A stretch of 64,000 bases of DNA from Liopterus haemorrhoidalis (lineage: Eukaryota > Arthropoda > Insecta > Coleoptera > Dytiscidae). Numbering within the stretch: the first letter of the stretch is position 1; every line of letters begins with the position of its first letter. Of this stretch, positions 24,201-37,600 are shown in pieces. The DNA lies in NCBI GenBank assembly GCA_963971575.1, contig OZ020616.1, positions 3,368,924 to 3,432,923 of the forward strand. The letters are read 5' to 3'. The notes under the pieces are model-generated. The model was not told the DNA's origin. It saw only the letters and a program-made list of their open reading frames with translations, and made no database searches. The position numbers were made by a program, and so were the translations under genes.

Positions 24201-25631
24201 ACTTATTATGCTTATGCCAACCATAATTATTTATGTATAAATATTGTACATTTCCGCAATATATATTTATTATATTTGATCGTTGTTCATTCATGATTCA
24301 ACCATAACACATGTTTACATTAAATCCACACTTACACTAGCAAAATACCTTCCCTTGTAGATAATTTCACAACATAATTTTAACCATAAGGTTAAAATGT
24401 TAGAACTTAACGCTTGGGTTATAACCTGAGATACAGAATAAGAAACAAGGTTCAAATTTTAACGCCTAGTTAAAATGTTACTTTTTAACCATCATTTTTA
24501 ACCTAATCTTTTTAACCACAAAAGATACAGAATAGACCCGTAAGCTAGGTAACGCGGCGACCGCCCCGCCTCGTTTTCCGTCCTAGTGCGAGCGATATTT
24601 TGTGTAATCATAAAAAAATTTAGACTTAAAAAAGTTTATTTAAACTCTTAAAACTACAAGAAATATTAAAAAATTGACGTGAAGTGTGAATTTTCACACA
24701 TTTCTGGGTTTTGCAGGTATTTAGTAACTGAACGATGATTATTTGGGATGCCAAAACAAATTTTATGTCAAAATATTTTTTTATGAATCTTAATTCGAAT
24801 GCCTAATACCATTATTTAAGTTTCTAAATATATGCAGTATTTTTTTTATATAGCAAAGTTCATTAAGATTTTGAAAATTGCACCTATGGCTTCCATTGGT
24901 TGCTTACATCATAAGTCCCGCCCTTTGATTTCGTCAAACATAGAATTAAATTATAATTTCAACACTTTCCACTGGTTATTAAATTTACGCTTTTAAAAAT
25001 TAAATGCAACATTTACCAAATATAACTAGAATTTTAACAAAATAAAAATGCAAAAAAAAAACCAAAAAATAGAATCAACAGGATTCGAACCCTAGTTTGC
25101 AAGTTAAGTTATATTGTTAAGCGTACGACAAATCCAACCACGCCACGAGAGCTACTGATCTGGTATGTTACACAACGTATTAAATAGTTAACATATTTTA
25201 GTTAAAAACACAAAAAATGCGTTATTTTCCGAAAACATAATCTGATCAAAAATTCCTGTTGTACTATTCCGGTTCACACCAATGTACATTACTTAGATTT
25301 TTTTCAGATTTTTAGTTTAAACCATCTGGGCTACAGGGTGTGGGACAAAATTTTTTTTGCACAATTTTGGCAAAAATCGCATCAAAATAATTTATTTTGC
25401 AAAAATAAAATTTTGATCGTTAATCCACGTACTAAGGGCTTTCATTTTATACCCTACTCAGAATTTTAAAAAAATATATTTTTTTTCGATGAGCACATAT
25501 TTGTTTATATTTTTAGAGGGATATGTTTTTTAGATGTTTTAGTATTTTTCCTATGTGCGGGTCAAAGAGTTGTATAAGCATGCCAAATTTCAACTCTCTA
25601 GGTTTAGCCGTTTGGCTACAATTTTTACCGA

Positions 25632-25685
<54 letters not shown>

Positions 25686-28600
25686 GACAAAATGACGATA
25701 TAAGGGTTTTTTGGTCATACCTACAAAACCCTAAAAAACGAATGGACTTATATAACAACCTAATATTTTCCTTATTTTGATAAGTAATGGTAAAAAAAAT
25801 GTACTTACCTATAACAGGTTCCAGAATTTCACAAACCCTTTTATAATCTGATTTTAAATAATCCAAAAACTCCGCATAAACTTTAACAGGCAATATATCA
25901 ATAGATTGAAATCTGCATTTAATCCTGAGGCTTGGTGCTTCCTTTAAGGCTGGTTTCTCCAATTCAATCGGAAACCACTTCTCCGTTAAATATCGCGAGG
26001 TGATATCTTTAATTGGTATTTTAACTTGTCCAACAAAAACATTTTTTCTCTTTTTTCTTTCACCTTCTCTGTATAAATTAATATACAAATAATTAGTAGG
26101 GGGGAGATTATGAAAATCAAAATGCTCCCCCCAAAAACATAATTCACTCTTTAATTTTGTACTTGTGATTGCATATAATGTATCGTCTAGTCTTAATTCG
26201 CAGTAGTATCGTTTTTTGTTCGGAATTCCTTTTGCTTCTAAAATCCATAACTTCAGAGAATTATCCGTTCGCCTTGTGTTTTCTACGTCTGGTTGTACTG
26301 ATTTACGTAAACTAGAAAGAAAAAGAAAATTAATTTATTTATTAATTATTCAAGCTCGTATTACCCAAAATGGGTAGGTATACAAAGTGTATCAAAACAC
26401 GAATTTTCTCGAAAACGCGATATGTGAGCAAGTTGAAAAATAAACTGATTACCAAAGTTTGCCTAAAGAATTGGTATAGTCGTATTGCTGATAGGTGACT
26501 GTTCGTTGCTACAAGTATCGTTACACAATACTATAAGCTTTCTCTGTCTATATCATTATAATTATTTGCATACCCATAGTAACGTATAGTGACGCAAGTT
26601 GACAACTAACCTTCCAAATTATTTTAATAAAAAACAAAACATTAGAAAGAAACGGCATAATTCGTAGATATCTTTACTAATTATAGCGCGAAAATAAATT
26701 CACAGCAGTACTCAAACAAACAAAATTATTAATTTTAAGGTAATAATTATAAATAAGGAAAAACTTATACTCATACGTAAATTTTGAATTATAATTTGTT
26801 GTTTAATTAAATTAAATTTTTATGTTTCCCCTAAGTACAAAGTAATAAAATATTAAGTAAAAATATATTTATTCATATAATATATTGCTACAAGTTGTAT
26901 TTAAATGTTTATTTTTATTTTTTTAAAGTTAGTCACTGTAATGCATGATATCGTCGTCATCTGAACTATCGCTGTCATTTCTTGTATTTATTATTATTGG
27001 ATTAATATCATCAACAATCCTTTCCCTTTCCCACCATTCATTTATTAAATATTCGATTTTTTTAACAGATTTTGCCCAAGTTTCACAACTAATTTGATCA
27101 CAGGCTACTTGCCACATTTTCAAAACTTCGTTATCACTATATCCGTTTTGATTAATATGACTATCATAATAATTTTTTGTTATACCCCAAATTAGTTCAA
27201 TAGGATTAAACTGGCAGTGATAAGGAAGGTAATTTTAGTACTTCATGACCATACGTTTGTGCCAATGTATCAATAAAATAAACTGGTTCAGATTTTAATT
27301 TCCTTCGTTTTCTCGTGATTTTGTTAGTGAGAAGTTCAAATTTATTACATTTTATAATTCTACGAATTGTTGATTCCGAAATCTTCAAGGCAGATGCTAC
27401 TCTTTGATGGACACAAGATAGAGAAATAAGTGGCCCATTGTTCTCCTTTTCGAAATTAAAATATTCCAGCAGATTTAAAATTAAAGTTTGTGAATTTAAT
27501 AATTGGCCGCAAGCTTTATTAATTAATATTATTACCAGACACTGACAGTTAAGACAAATAACAAAAAACATTTATAAAATCGCTGAAAATTTTGAAAAAT
27601 CGCTGTAACTAGATTATTATATGAATTCACTACTTGATACATACATGTAACAGTCACCTATCAGCAATCCGACTATATAACATGATGTATATATTGTTTA
27701 CTGAATACAATAATTACCCTTAATCTATATTATTTATATAAAACTTAATTTGCAAATAGTTTTTTAGTTAGAAAATTGTGAAAATTACAAGCCTATAGAT
27801 ATGCGTTATAAGCTATTAACTGTTCAGAAAGCATTATAAAGAGCTATTTTGTCCAAAACAAATCCTGAATATAAATATCTGAGAACGTGCAGTTTAAAGC
27901 CGCATTCAGAACTCTTAATTCAATAGCTTATGCACTGTAGCTTATGGACTGTTCACTGTCACCAGAAACTTTGTCATATGGTAAGACGTGAAACCATTCA
28001 GACCTCCAAATTTAATACGCTGTTTGTTGTGGATTGTGCATAATTTTCTAAACTTATAGGGAAAAATTGCTAAGCGATATGACATCTGGTGGGATTTTAA
28101 GCAACTATAAAAATAGACATTCTATCGCGCTTTTTACATTGAGTTATATGGGATCAAAATATATTTTTGATTTTACTATAGTTTTGTTGTTATTATACTG
28201 TTATATTGTTACGTTTTATTAAGTTTTATGTTATTTTATATTATTTTAAAATCAATTTTAAATTATTTTTACTGGTATCAAGTGATAATAAGTGAAAATA
28301 ACCTTAAATTAAAGTGGAAGACAAGACAAAAATATTGTTCAAGTCAAACTATTATTGCTGTGTATCTGAGTGTAATTCGTGGATTAAAAGAAATCTATTT
28401 CAACCTAAAAAATAACCTAACCTAAATATCCTAAAAGGTCCATTTCAACGTAAAAAATAATAAAAATATGCCTAAAATTATCTTATTTATTAATATTTGA
28501 CGTTATAATATTTCACTGATTAACTTGCATAAAAACACAATAATATTGTAGCAAAATTACAAAAACCACCAGTAAACATTAAAATTCACGTTGTTGCCCA

Positions 28601-31600
28601 TATGATTATATGTAATGAATGTCTATTTTGGAAGTTCCAAGTATGCCGCAACAGCGCTGCGATCTTAAAATATTTCCCCTATAGCTAGTGAGATGTTTTA
28701 ATGAGACAGACATATAAACACATTTGCTATCGCATTCTATCAGTGACACCGTAGTTATCGAATGCCTTTACATAACCTAACATAATGTCATCATTAACAA
28801 ATCTTGCTCAAAATTACAAAGACGGACAGTAAATATAATCAATTTAGTTAGTTAAAAACTAATACAACAGAATTATAAGAACGATAATACATATAAAATA
28901 TTTTACGAAGCTAAATAGTTGGTTTCAAAATTCACAGATGGAGGGCTATTCGTAACGTACTAATTTATAACAGATGTGAACGGTACATGGAACGTTAAAA
29001 AGAATGCATAGAAACATAACTCACAGCTAACAAAGCACTGTCTACAGCCTCTTAATTTAAAGAGCTCTGAATGCGGCTTAACTGATATAAAATAGAAAAA
29101 TCTTACCTGTAAACCCATTTGTCTCGTTCGTCCTGCGACCTGCAACTGAAATACCTGGGATTCTTTCTATCCGACGCTAGTGTTACTTGGAAACAGTGTT
29201 GTCTTCCTAATACTGATGGATGGAGGGCCTTTATTTCTGCACACGCTGAGTTCGAACCTAGAAAAAAATAATTATTCAAGTTACAGTACGATATAGCCAG
29301 TTTCTTTGATTTAAGAGGAACTAGATTTTGAATTCCAGTAAATTTTACCGTTTAAGTGAGGCTTTTGATTATTTTATTTAGCAAAAGTCCACTTCCAACC
29401 TTTAAAAGAGAGCTCACGACAACTTAGGAAAATGAAATTTCCAGTTAGTTGCGCTTATTTGGAATAGCCTATAAAAATACAAGATTTGACTAGGGATATT
29501 ACTTAAATTCATACATAAAATAATGATTTCATATATTGAATATTCAATCAATCGTTGCACAGTTGTTCTAAGGGCTCGATTAGATCAACGTTTCTCAACC
29601 GGGGGGCCGTGAAAGCTTCGTCGGGGGGCCGCGAAGTTATATAAAATCGAAGAATGAAATTATAATAGAAAAACGCTCAATTTTGCAATATATATTCATA
29701 AATATATGACATTTATATTCATTAAAATATACATTTTAAACTTAAATAAAATAAATTATACTTATTTTGACAACTAATTTAAACTAATTAAAACGGTTCG
29801 CGTTGGAGGTACTTCAAGTACTTTCAAGTAGGTACGACTTGAACCGAGCTACTGTTAGCTAAAGAGTAAGAATGCGAAAGTGTTCAAAATGGAAAGCAAC
29901 TTGGAACAATGGAACACTTGTAAATAAAAATACTTGCAAGCCATTATAGGTAATCGTAACAGATATTAAAAACATGTTTAGGTTGTTTTTTTTTTTCAAA
30001 AGTTTTATCCAATTATACCCAACACGCCATACGTTCCTATATAAAAAATCGAAGTTGTCCTTGATATCCTGTACTTCCGGTTTATTCCGAAAATTTAAAT
30101 ACTACCATCCAATTATTTGGGTAAACTCTGGTCACCAAATTTTTTAATGACATTTATTCAGAAGATAAAGTTCCAGATAACATTATCTGTCGGATAGTTA
30201 CCTAGTGGTTTAAATAAAGGTGGAAAGACCGGGCCTTAACGTCATAATGCCCGGGGGGGGGGGGGGGGTAATAAAAAATTAACCTGCGTAAAATTCTCGA
30301 GAGATAACTCCATTACACTTTCAATAGTAATTTTTATCCCTTTCGAAGATCTCAGAATTATCATTGATAGCCCAAAAGTCATCCTATTATCACCTCTGTC
30401 CTCCCATTTTACCATATAGGCCGTGTCTCCAACGCTATAGCTCTGAAATTTTAATAAATCCTCAATCAAAATGTATAACTAATTATATAAAGATACCAAG
30501 TAACAAAATATAAACTATTTTAGATCATGTAGTACCAACTAACTTCAAAATTTAACGTTATACCTCATCTTCATCCTCATCAATAATAAAAAAATAGTGT
30601 ATTGGGCCCGGTAGTTCAATTTCAACCACCTGTATACTATTGATAAAATATTAATATATGTGTTTATTCTCATAAAGAATTATTTTAAGCAATTCTGTTC
30701 CTTATGTATTAATTGTTAATGACTATATTCCTTAATGAGCTTTATCAGGATTAACCATCTTGATATGTAGTGATACGTGATTTTTGCAAGTGGCGTCTTC
30801 ATTTTTTTCTGACGTTTTTAGTTATTTTTAAGTGATAAAAGTGCAGAAAATACTTGAAATAGTGTGTTATAGTGTGGACTTGTGTTTGGACTCCATGCAG
30901 ACCAAAATTGGAGCGACTGGAAAGGTATTTGTAGAAATTTTTGTTAATTTTATAATGTAAGTCATTGTTATGTAGAATGTGCTTCTATGGACAATATAGA
31001 CACCTACATGCATACACTATCGGCTATAACTAGAGAAACAAAACTATTTTTTAAATCATTTTCATAAATCCCGATTATTAACTAAATGAATATTGAATTA
31101 TATTGGTATAGCAACAACAATTTATAAGTTAGAACCTGCTCTTAAAAATATTTGTTGTGCTGGAAAAATAAATAAAATAATTATATATATATAGGGGGAC
31201 CGCAGACAATATTTAAGTTAGTTTGGGGGGTCCCATGCCAGAAAAGGTTGAGAAACACTGGATTAGATCATATTATGTACTGAAATATTCAATATAGTTT
31301 CATTTTCCTCCTGCTTTTCAAAATATTTATATGGTTATCCGTCTACATCATGACGTCAAAATAATAAAAGTGCCTTTTTTGTGCCCCCCCCCCCCCCATA
31401 TGTTTCGATATGATAAAGTTTTATAATAATTAAAAAATTTAATATACGTATGCATATAGTTTACGATTTTTTTATTTTTCAGTCATATGAAAGCGTGGTT
31501 ATTATAAACATTTTAAGAATTAAAAAAAATCAGCTGTGGCCACCACAGGTCCGACCGCCAGCACGATGTACTTGTTTAATGTATGCTGCTTTATCAAAAA

Positions 31601-34600
31601 ATGTCTCAAATAAAAGTTGTTAGTTATTGCTTTTATAGCAACTTTTGTTAAATAAATATTGTCTAAATATTTCTCTGTTGTGAAATATTCGCAAAAATCT
31701 TAAAACCGACACGAGTAAACTCCAATTTCTAGTTAACCGATTTTTGCCAAAAGTTGATCAACTCGTGCCATTGATGTCAAAAGCTTAAATATGAAGTTTT
31801 ATAAAAATCCTTATAGCCAAATTTGCTCTGCACGTGTACACGGACGGACGGACGGAGAGACGGACGGACGGACAGACATGCTAAAAATAGTCAAAACGTT
31901 ATGTAGGGACCTCAATTCGTGGAGATCCATCGAAATCTCGAAATGTCAAAATCGGTATGATCACAATACCTCCCTTATATATGTTGGCGGTCGGTAAAAA
32001 TATTTCACTTTCAGGTCATACTTAAAAGTATGATTTGAAAGTGTCGTTGATTGTCTTGATTGTCGACATTTGTTAAAATGCCTTGACAAGACCCGTATGA
32101 TATTTCTACTTCTTCTGAAACTTCAACAGTCAATCGTTGATTGGTACGGATTAGAGATGGGTCGTTCATGAACGAACCAGCTCACTGAGCCGACTCAGTA
32201 CACTGACCGAAGTGACACGGTTCACCAAACTGAAATGAGCCGGCTCACGGCTCACTGTATAGTTTCAAGGATACGATTGGTCGGGCGATTGTGAGCAGTG
32301 ACCGGAGTGATCCGGATCTGAATCGATGTCATATTGAACTTCGCGAGAACTTGGCTTGTAATGTATTATCATAAAGTGTATTATTTATTGTCATCAATTT
32401 GTAGGGCAGTTTATTTGAAACTAATAGGCTTAGTCTGTATTTTCTTACAACCATACTATATAAAAATATTAAAAATATTGCCCAAATCCCAGATGTCCGA
32501 TTTATAAGGGCAATAAACATCGCCATAAACTTAACACATCTGGTTTAAAATACAGTAGCTACATAAAGTGAATTGTTTGTTTCAAAAATGTTAGATAAGA
32601 ACCGGGGCTAAGCGACGTTCTACCTACGAGCGAACGACCGACAACTGACCGGTTCTAAGCAAGAGCCGGCTCTAAGCGATGTTCTACCTACGAGCGAACG
32701 ACCGACAACTGACCGGGTCTAAGCAAGAGCCGGCTCTAAGCGACGTTCTACCTACGACAGACCGACATGTGTCTCGGGATCATGTTTACAGTTCATATAT
32801 TGCAAGAACCGGCTCTAAGCGACCTTCTACCTACGAACTAACGACCGACCTGTGTCTCGGAAACATGTTTACGTAACCGGATCACTGAGCCGGATCAATG
32901 ATCCGGCTCAACAAACTGAACGACCTCCACTGATCCGGTTCCGCAAACTGAACCGAAATTCCCATCTCTACTACGGATTAATTCGCAAACCTGGATAACA
33001 ATTTCATTGATTTTATAAATTGAAGGCCTGTCCTCTTATAATCTTGAATTTCAATCAACTGTAAACGCCCGAACCAGTTAAAACACGCAATTCGATTTGG
33101 AGCATCTTCTGCAAAAGTTGTTTTTAAAAGATCAAGTGTAATTGTGGCCGTATTTTCAAGCTGATCAACTTTATACTACTGGCAATGTTACTCGATTAAT
33201 ATATTTTACTATATTAAATGTGGATTAAAATATAAAATAAATATTGTATTGGATTGTTATTTGGAAGCCGAGTTTCACTTTCACGTAGTATTTATTGGAG
33301 ACTTCTTAAATTATCGCCTGTAGCGGTTGTTACATATTTATTAGTAAAATAAATTAATAAAGTCCCGGAAGAGCGGATACAATTAAATAAAATAGTATAA
33401 TTTTGTTTTTTTATTAAAATATTACAAATCTAAAAGTTAGAGAAATATTACATAAGGCGGAAATTAATAATTGTAAGTAATATATATTAAGTATAAGACC
33501 AAAGGACACAAATAATTAGTTTGACACAAAATTATAGTCAAAACTTTAAATGTAGTGTTAATTTTCGCACTTTTCAAGATATATTTATATTTTAGAATTT
33601 CCTCATACCCAATCAAGAAACTCGTAACGACACTCCCCCCCAACCTACAAAACCCTGAAAAGTTAAAATTCACACATCAATTTTATTTATATTTTGAAAA
33701 AAATTTAATTGGCAAGCATAGCAAATTCGTCAAGTTTCCTAGTATTACAAATCTGAAATTTTTATAGTATTTATTAGTCATACTATAAAGATGACTAATC
33801 TTGTAGACAGGTAAAACAACAAGTAAAATATGTAAACTGTTGTAGACCGTTTAATAACATAAATTCCATACATTTAACTATTCAAACATCGATAAAATCA
33901 TCAAATATTTATGACGAGACATATAATTTTGTAATATAAATATCGAAAGTCTCACCTAAAGTGGTCATAACTGTATTTCCTGAAAGCAAACTTTCATGTG
34001 ACCTGGAAGTTCTTAAAGCACCTCCATGTTCTTCCTGTTCAGTCCCGAGGCGTCTCGCCCTCTCCAGCTTTGTGACTGACTTAGTTCGTTTTAAAGGATT
34101 TGAACGAAACGATCTCTTTGAGAAGAAATTAACAATACGTGAAGGTGTAACGTCTACAGGACCCTCTGGACGAATCCCAAGAACTGGTGTTGTAGGTGCA
34201 CTACCTCTGCGACAGGCTTTTTCATATGACGTATCTAAAAAAAATTATTTTGTAATCATGTATTTGTTCGCAGCATTGCAACATAATATGGTTCACAACT
34301 ACTATAAACAATATTAATGACCTTCATGCTTAATCATAACAACACCTACAGATCATAATGGACTTTTTATATGTAATAAACGGACTACAACAATGCACAG
34401 TTACACATTTTTACGCAGATTACTTTGTCATTTTTAGGGTTTTGTAGGTATGACCACCAAAAAATCCTTATAACGTCACTCATGTGTCTGTCTGTACAAT
34501 AGAAATTGTGCACAAACGTCTTAACATAGAAAGTTGATATTTGGCATGCTTATACAACTCTTTGACCTGTACATAGGAAAAATACTGAGAGTTCAAAAAA

Positions 34601-37600
34601 ACATCCCGAAATAAAGAGACAATTATGTATTTAATAATAAACAAATATTTTTTTTTTTAGTCTTGACTGGCATACCAAATGAAATGGTTTGTGGACTCGT
34701 CGAATATTTGGGTAATTACTCGGACTCGACTCTAATAATCGAAGAGTCCACGTTTTTAAAATTAAGTAAAAAATATCAGCTGTGGCCACCACAGGACCGA
34801 CCGCCATTATAAAGTACTTATATAAAATACATTCTAGCAGCAGAGAAATAACTTGGCCTTATATTTTCTAACAGAGATATTATTTATCATGACCATAGAA
34901 ACGTTACATATAAGTATGAAAAAATTGAGACTTAATTTCGAAAAATTTTACAAAAATTATTCGAAATTTTTCGTTTTATCAGAAAACGTCTCAAATAAAA
35001 GTTATTAATTATTGCTTTTATAGCAACTTTTGTTCAATAAATTTTTTCGAAATATTTTTCTGTGAAATATTCACAAAAATCTTAAAATCGACACGAGTAA
35101 ACTCCCATTTTTAGTCAACCTATTTTTACCAAAAGTTGATCAACTCGTGCCATTGATGACAAAAGCTTAAATATGAAGTTTCATAAAAATCCTTTCAGCC
35201 GAATTTGCTCTGCACGTGTACGACTTGATCAACTTTTGGTAAAAATCGGTTAACTAGAAATAGGAGTTTACTCTTGTCGGTTTTAAGATTTTTGCGAATA
35301 TTTCACAATAGAAAAATACTTCGAAAAAAAATATTTAACAAAAGTTGCTATAAAATCAATAATTAACAACTTTTATTTGAGACATTTTTTGATAAAACAG
35401 CATAAATTAAACAAGTACTTTGTTATGGCGGTCGGTCCTATGGTGACCACAGCTGATATTTCGGTATTCATGTTTGAGTCTTTTCTATATGCGAGCCAAA
35501 AAACAAAAAACTATGCCAAATTTCAATTATTTGGATCCAGCCCTTTCGCCACAATATCTTTCATACAAACAGCCAGACAGCCAGACCTATGATTGCAGTT
35601 ATAAATGTTTATTGGTTAATTCGTATAGTTGGCGCGAGAGCTAGAGATGAGCCTAGACTTCCTGTTTCCAAGTTTCGTGACCATATTTTCATTCTGTGTA
35701 CATTCAAAAATAATATGGTCAGTATAACGTCCAGTATGAGTTTATGCCGGTTGAGAATGCTAAGCAGAACCTAATTTTTATAAATATTTTTAACACAAAT
35801 TATTTGACATAGGCAAGAGTTGAGCTCGCGTCCTTTGCTTAGCGGCCAAACATCAAAAACAAACGATTTTACACTTGCGGCCAGAAGAAACACAAAAGCT
35901 TACACCTATGAAACCCTAAAAAGGCAATGGTTCGTTTTACGACAAAGGTCTTGTACCGAACACATCGTAATAGTACCCAGGTAGAGTTGCCAGGTCGCCA
36001 AACCTAATAGCCGAACAGACCAGCCAGTTTGGCCGGACGTTTGGGTAAAAAAGCCGGACACCTATATTATTGAGGATTTTGTTTCTCAGTACTAATAGGT
36101 ACGACAAATTTTTTTTATGTAGAATCCATCTTTTTTGATTATTACCATAAATCTTGTTAAATTCTAATGAAAAATAAATAAAAAATAAATAAAACGCCAA
36201 ATCAGTCTAAATAATTTATTATTAATCAGTCAAATAAAGTCATCAGTCAAAATTATATTCTAGATAAACATTTTTAAATTCTTCTTAAATTAAATAAAGG
36301 CAATTGCACAAATAAGTATTATTTACTTGCTATTACTTCCCAAAGCAAAACAAAATAAAAAACAATCTAAACAAAACTTTAAGTTAAACAATAAAAATAA
36401 TTATTCATATTTTTGGTTGGCAGAAATCTGCTTTAAAAGCTCAGTTTCTTTCAAAATGCAGTTGTAAAAATCCTTTCACGTCAAATGTTTTAAATTAAAT
36501 TTTAGCTACAGTGTTAACATGTAATCTGTTGCGTTCTTTTGACCATTGCTGACCTATCAAGGAAAAAACTCTTTCAACGTTTGCGTTACGTCCTGGGATC
36601 GCAAAATAATACTGACAAATAGTTAGGAATTCTGAAAAGCAATCTTAATTACTCATCGATTTAAAATAGGCTACCCATTTCTTATGTGCTAACAATTTCT
36701 TGAAATTAACGTTCTCTTTGTTATTGTTCAGAAAACGGCGCTCGCTCGATTGCGAAATGTAAAAAGCCTAACAAAATCCGGACACCGTTTATTTTGGCCG
36801 GACCCGCAATCAAAAAGCCTAACTATGTCCTGCTTTATGCGGACGCCTGGCAACCTTATACCCAGGTAACCAGTAATTTGTCTTTTGTTTTCCCTACTAT
36901 ATTAACGTCGTAGTTAAAATAAATCAATTATAACTCCACCGTGTACATAGCTTTCTCACATGCTCGTGCTGCAGCCCTACTGATAAGATAAAATTATTGA
37001 CAAATATAACAATATGGTCCGATTCCCTAACAAAATTATAATGGAATATACGCTTTTTCATAGCACATTAAGTGATCCCATTGATATAACTACAAGGTGT
37101 CTCAAAAGAAATTTTATATTTATTTAGCTTACTGCGTGAACGCAACGTATCCGAGGGGCGCGGGGGTTATGTCAATCGGTAGCCTGGCTCTTGGGAATTC
37201 AATCGCTATGGAGCGTTTCTCGGGAGCAGACCACGCGTTATGCGTGCGAGAGTTTTACAAAAACGGTGATTCGGCGACTGTAGCGCGTAGAATATTCTAC
37301 AGTATTCGAGGTTTTCGCCACTTAAATGATGCGCCAAGCATTCCTCTCATTCGACATTGGGTTAAAAAGTTTGAAGAGACTGGTACAACGCTGGATAAAT
37401 CAAAATCCAGGCGACCTAGGTCATCAAGAACGGTAGAAAATGTGGAGAATGTTAATCAGTCTGTTCGTGATGACCCGAACCTTTCAATTCGGAAGCGCGC
37501 AAGTGCTTTAAATGTGCATAGATCATCATTACATCGCATTATGCACAAAGACCTAAAGCTGCACCCCTACAAAATTCAATTGGTGCAAGAATTAAAGCCC

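Larger units (their letters stand above)
23422..25808 (-). other. raskol intron 4
   Basis: Holds a SINE/LINE-like scrap (CCCGGCTTCGCTCGGGG at 23499), into which a Harbinger element (23542-24540) is inserted, and a full family A element (24668-25736). Confidence 0.6.
26312..29106 (-). other. raskol intron 3
   Basis: Mostly an IS630-like element (26477-27675) and family Y (27894-29080) with family D inside it. Confidence 0.6.
29586..31260. mobile_element. hAT element (1675 bp) with 8-bp target duplication
   Basis: Ends CAACGTTTCTCAACCGGGG and (inverted) CAGTGTTTCTCAACCTTTTC, flanked by GATTAGAT at 29578-29585 and 31261-31268. No hAT transposase remains. The interior includes a Harbinger MITE end (30215-30236, AAGGTGGAAAGACCGGGCC), a poly(G) run and two exon-like coding pieces on the minus strand. 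Confidence 0.75.
29258..33955 (-). other. raskol intron 2
   Basis: Holds a family E scrap (29350-29475), an hAT element with exon-like passengers (29586-31260), family B (31527-32001) and an hAT MITE (32152-32970). 32980-33540 is AT-rich with no feature. 33620-33690 is a family A end (CCTACAAAACCCTGAAAAG). Confidence 0.6.

Noticed and set aside
25523..25780. Open frames rich in TDRQ or SVCL repeats (also near 45472, 52256 and 31791)
   Set aside because: They are translations of the (GACA)n microsatellite and conserved family A or B sequence in frames without codon bias.
30284..30442. Possible RasGAP (PH domain) exon
   Set aside because: It lies between RasGAP exons on the right strand, but joining it in their phase gives an immediate stop, and exons 2 and 3 join correctly without it. 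It is bounded inside a hAT element.
33961..34317. 118-codon plus-strand open frame
   Set aside because: Antisense shadow of RasGAP exon 2.
35480..35940. Possible further tRNA-like segment near 35820 in diverged family A sequence
   Set aside because: The end GAAACCCTAAAAA fits, but box A and box B are too degenerate to support a call.
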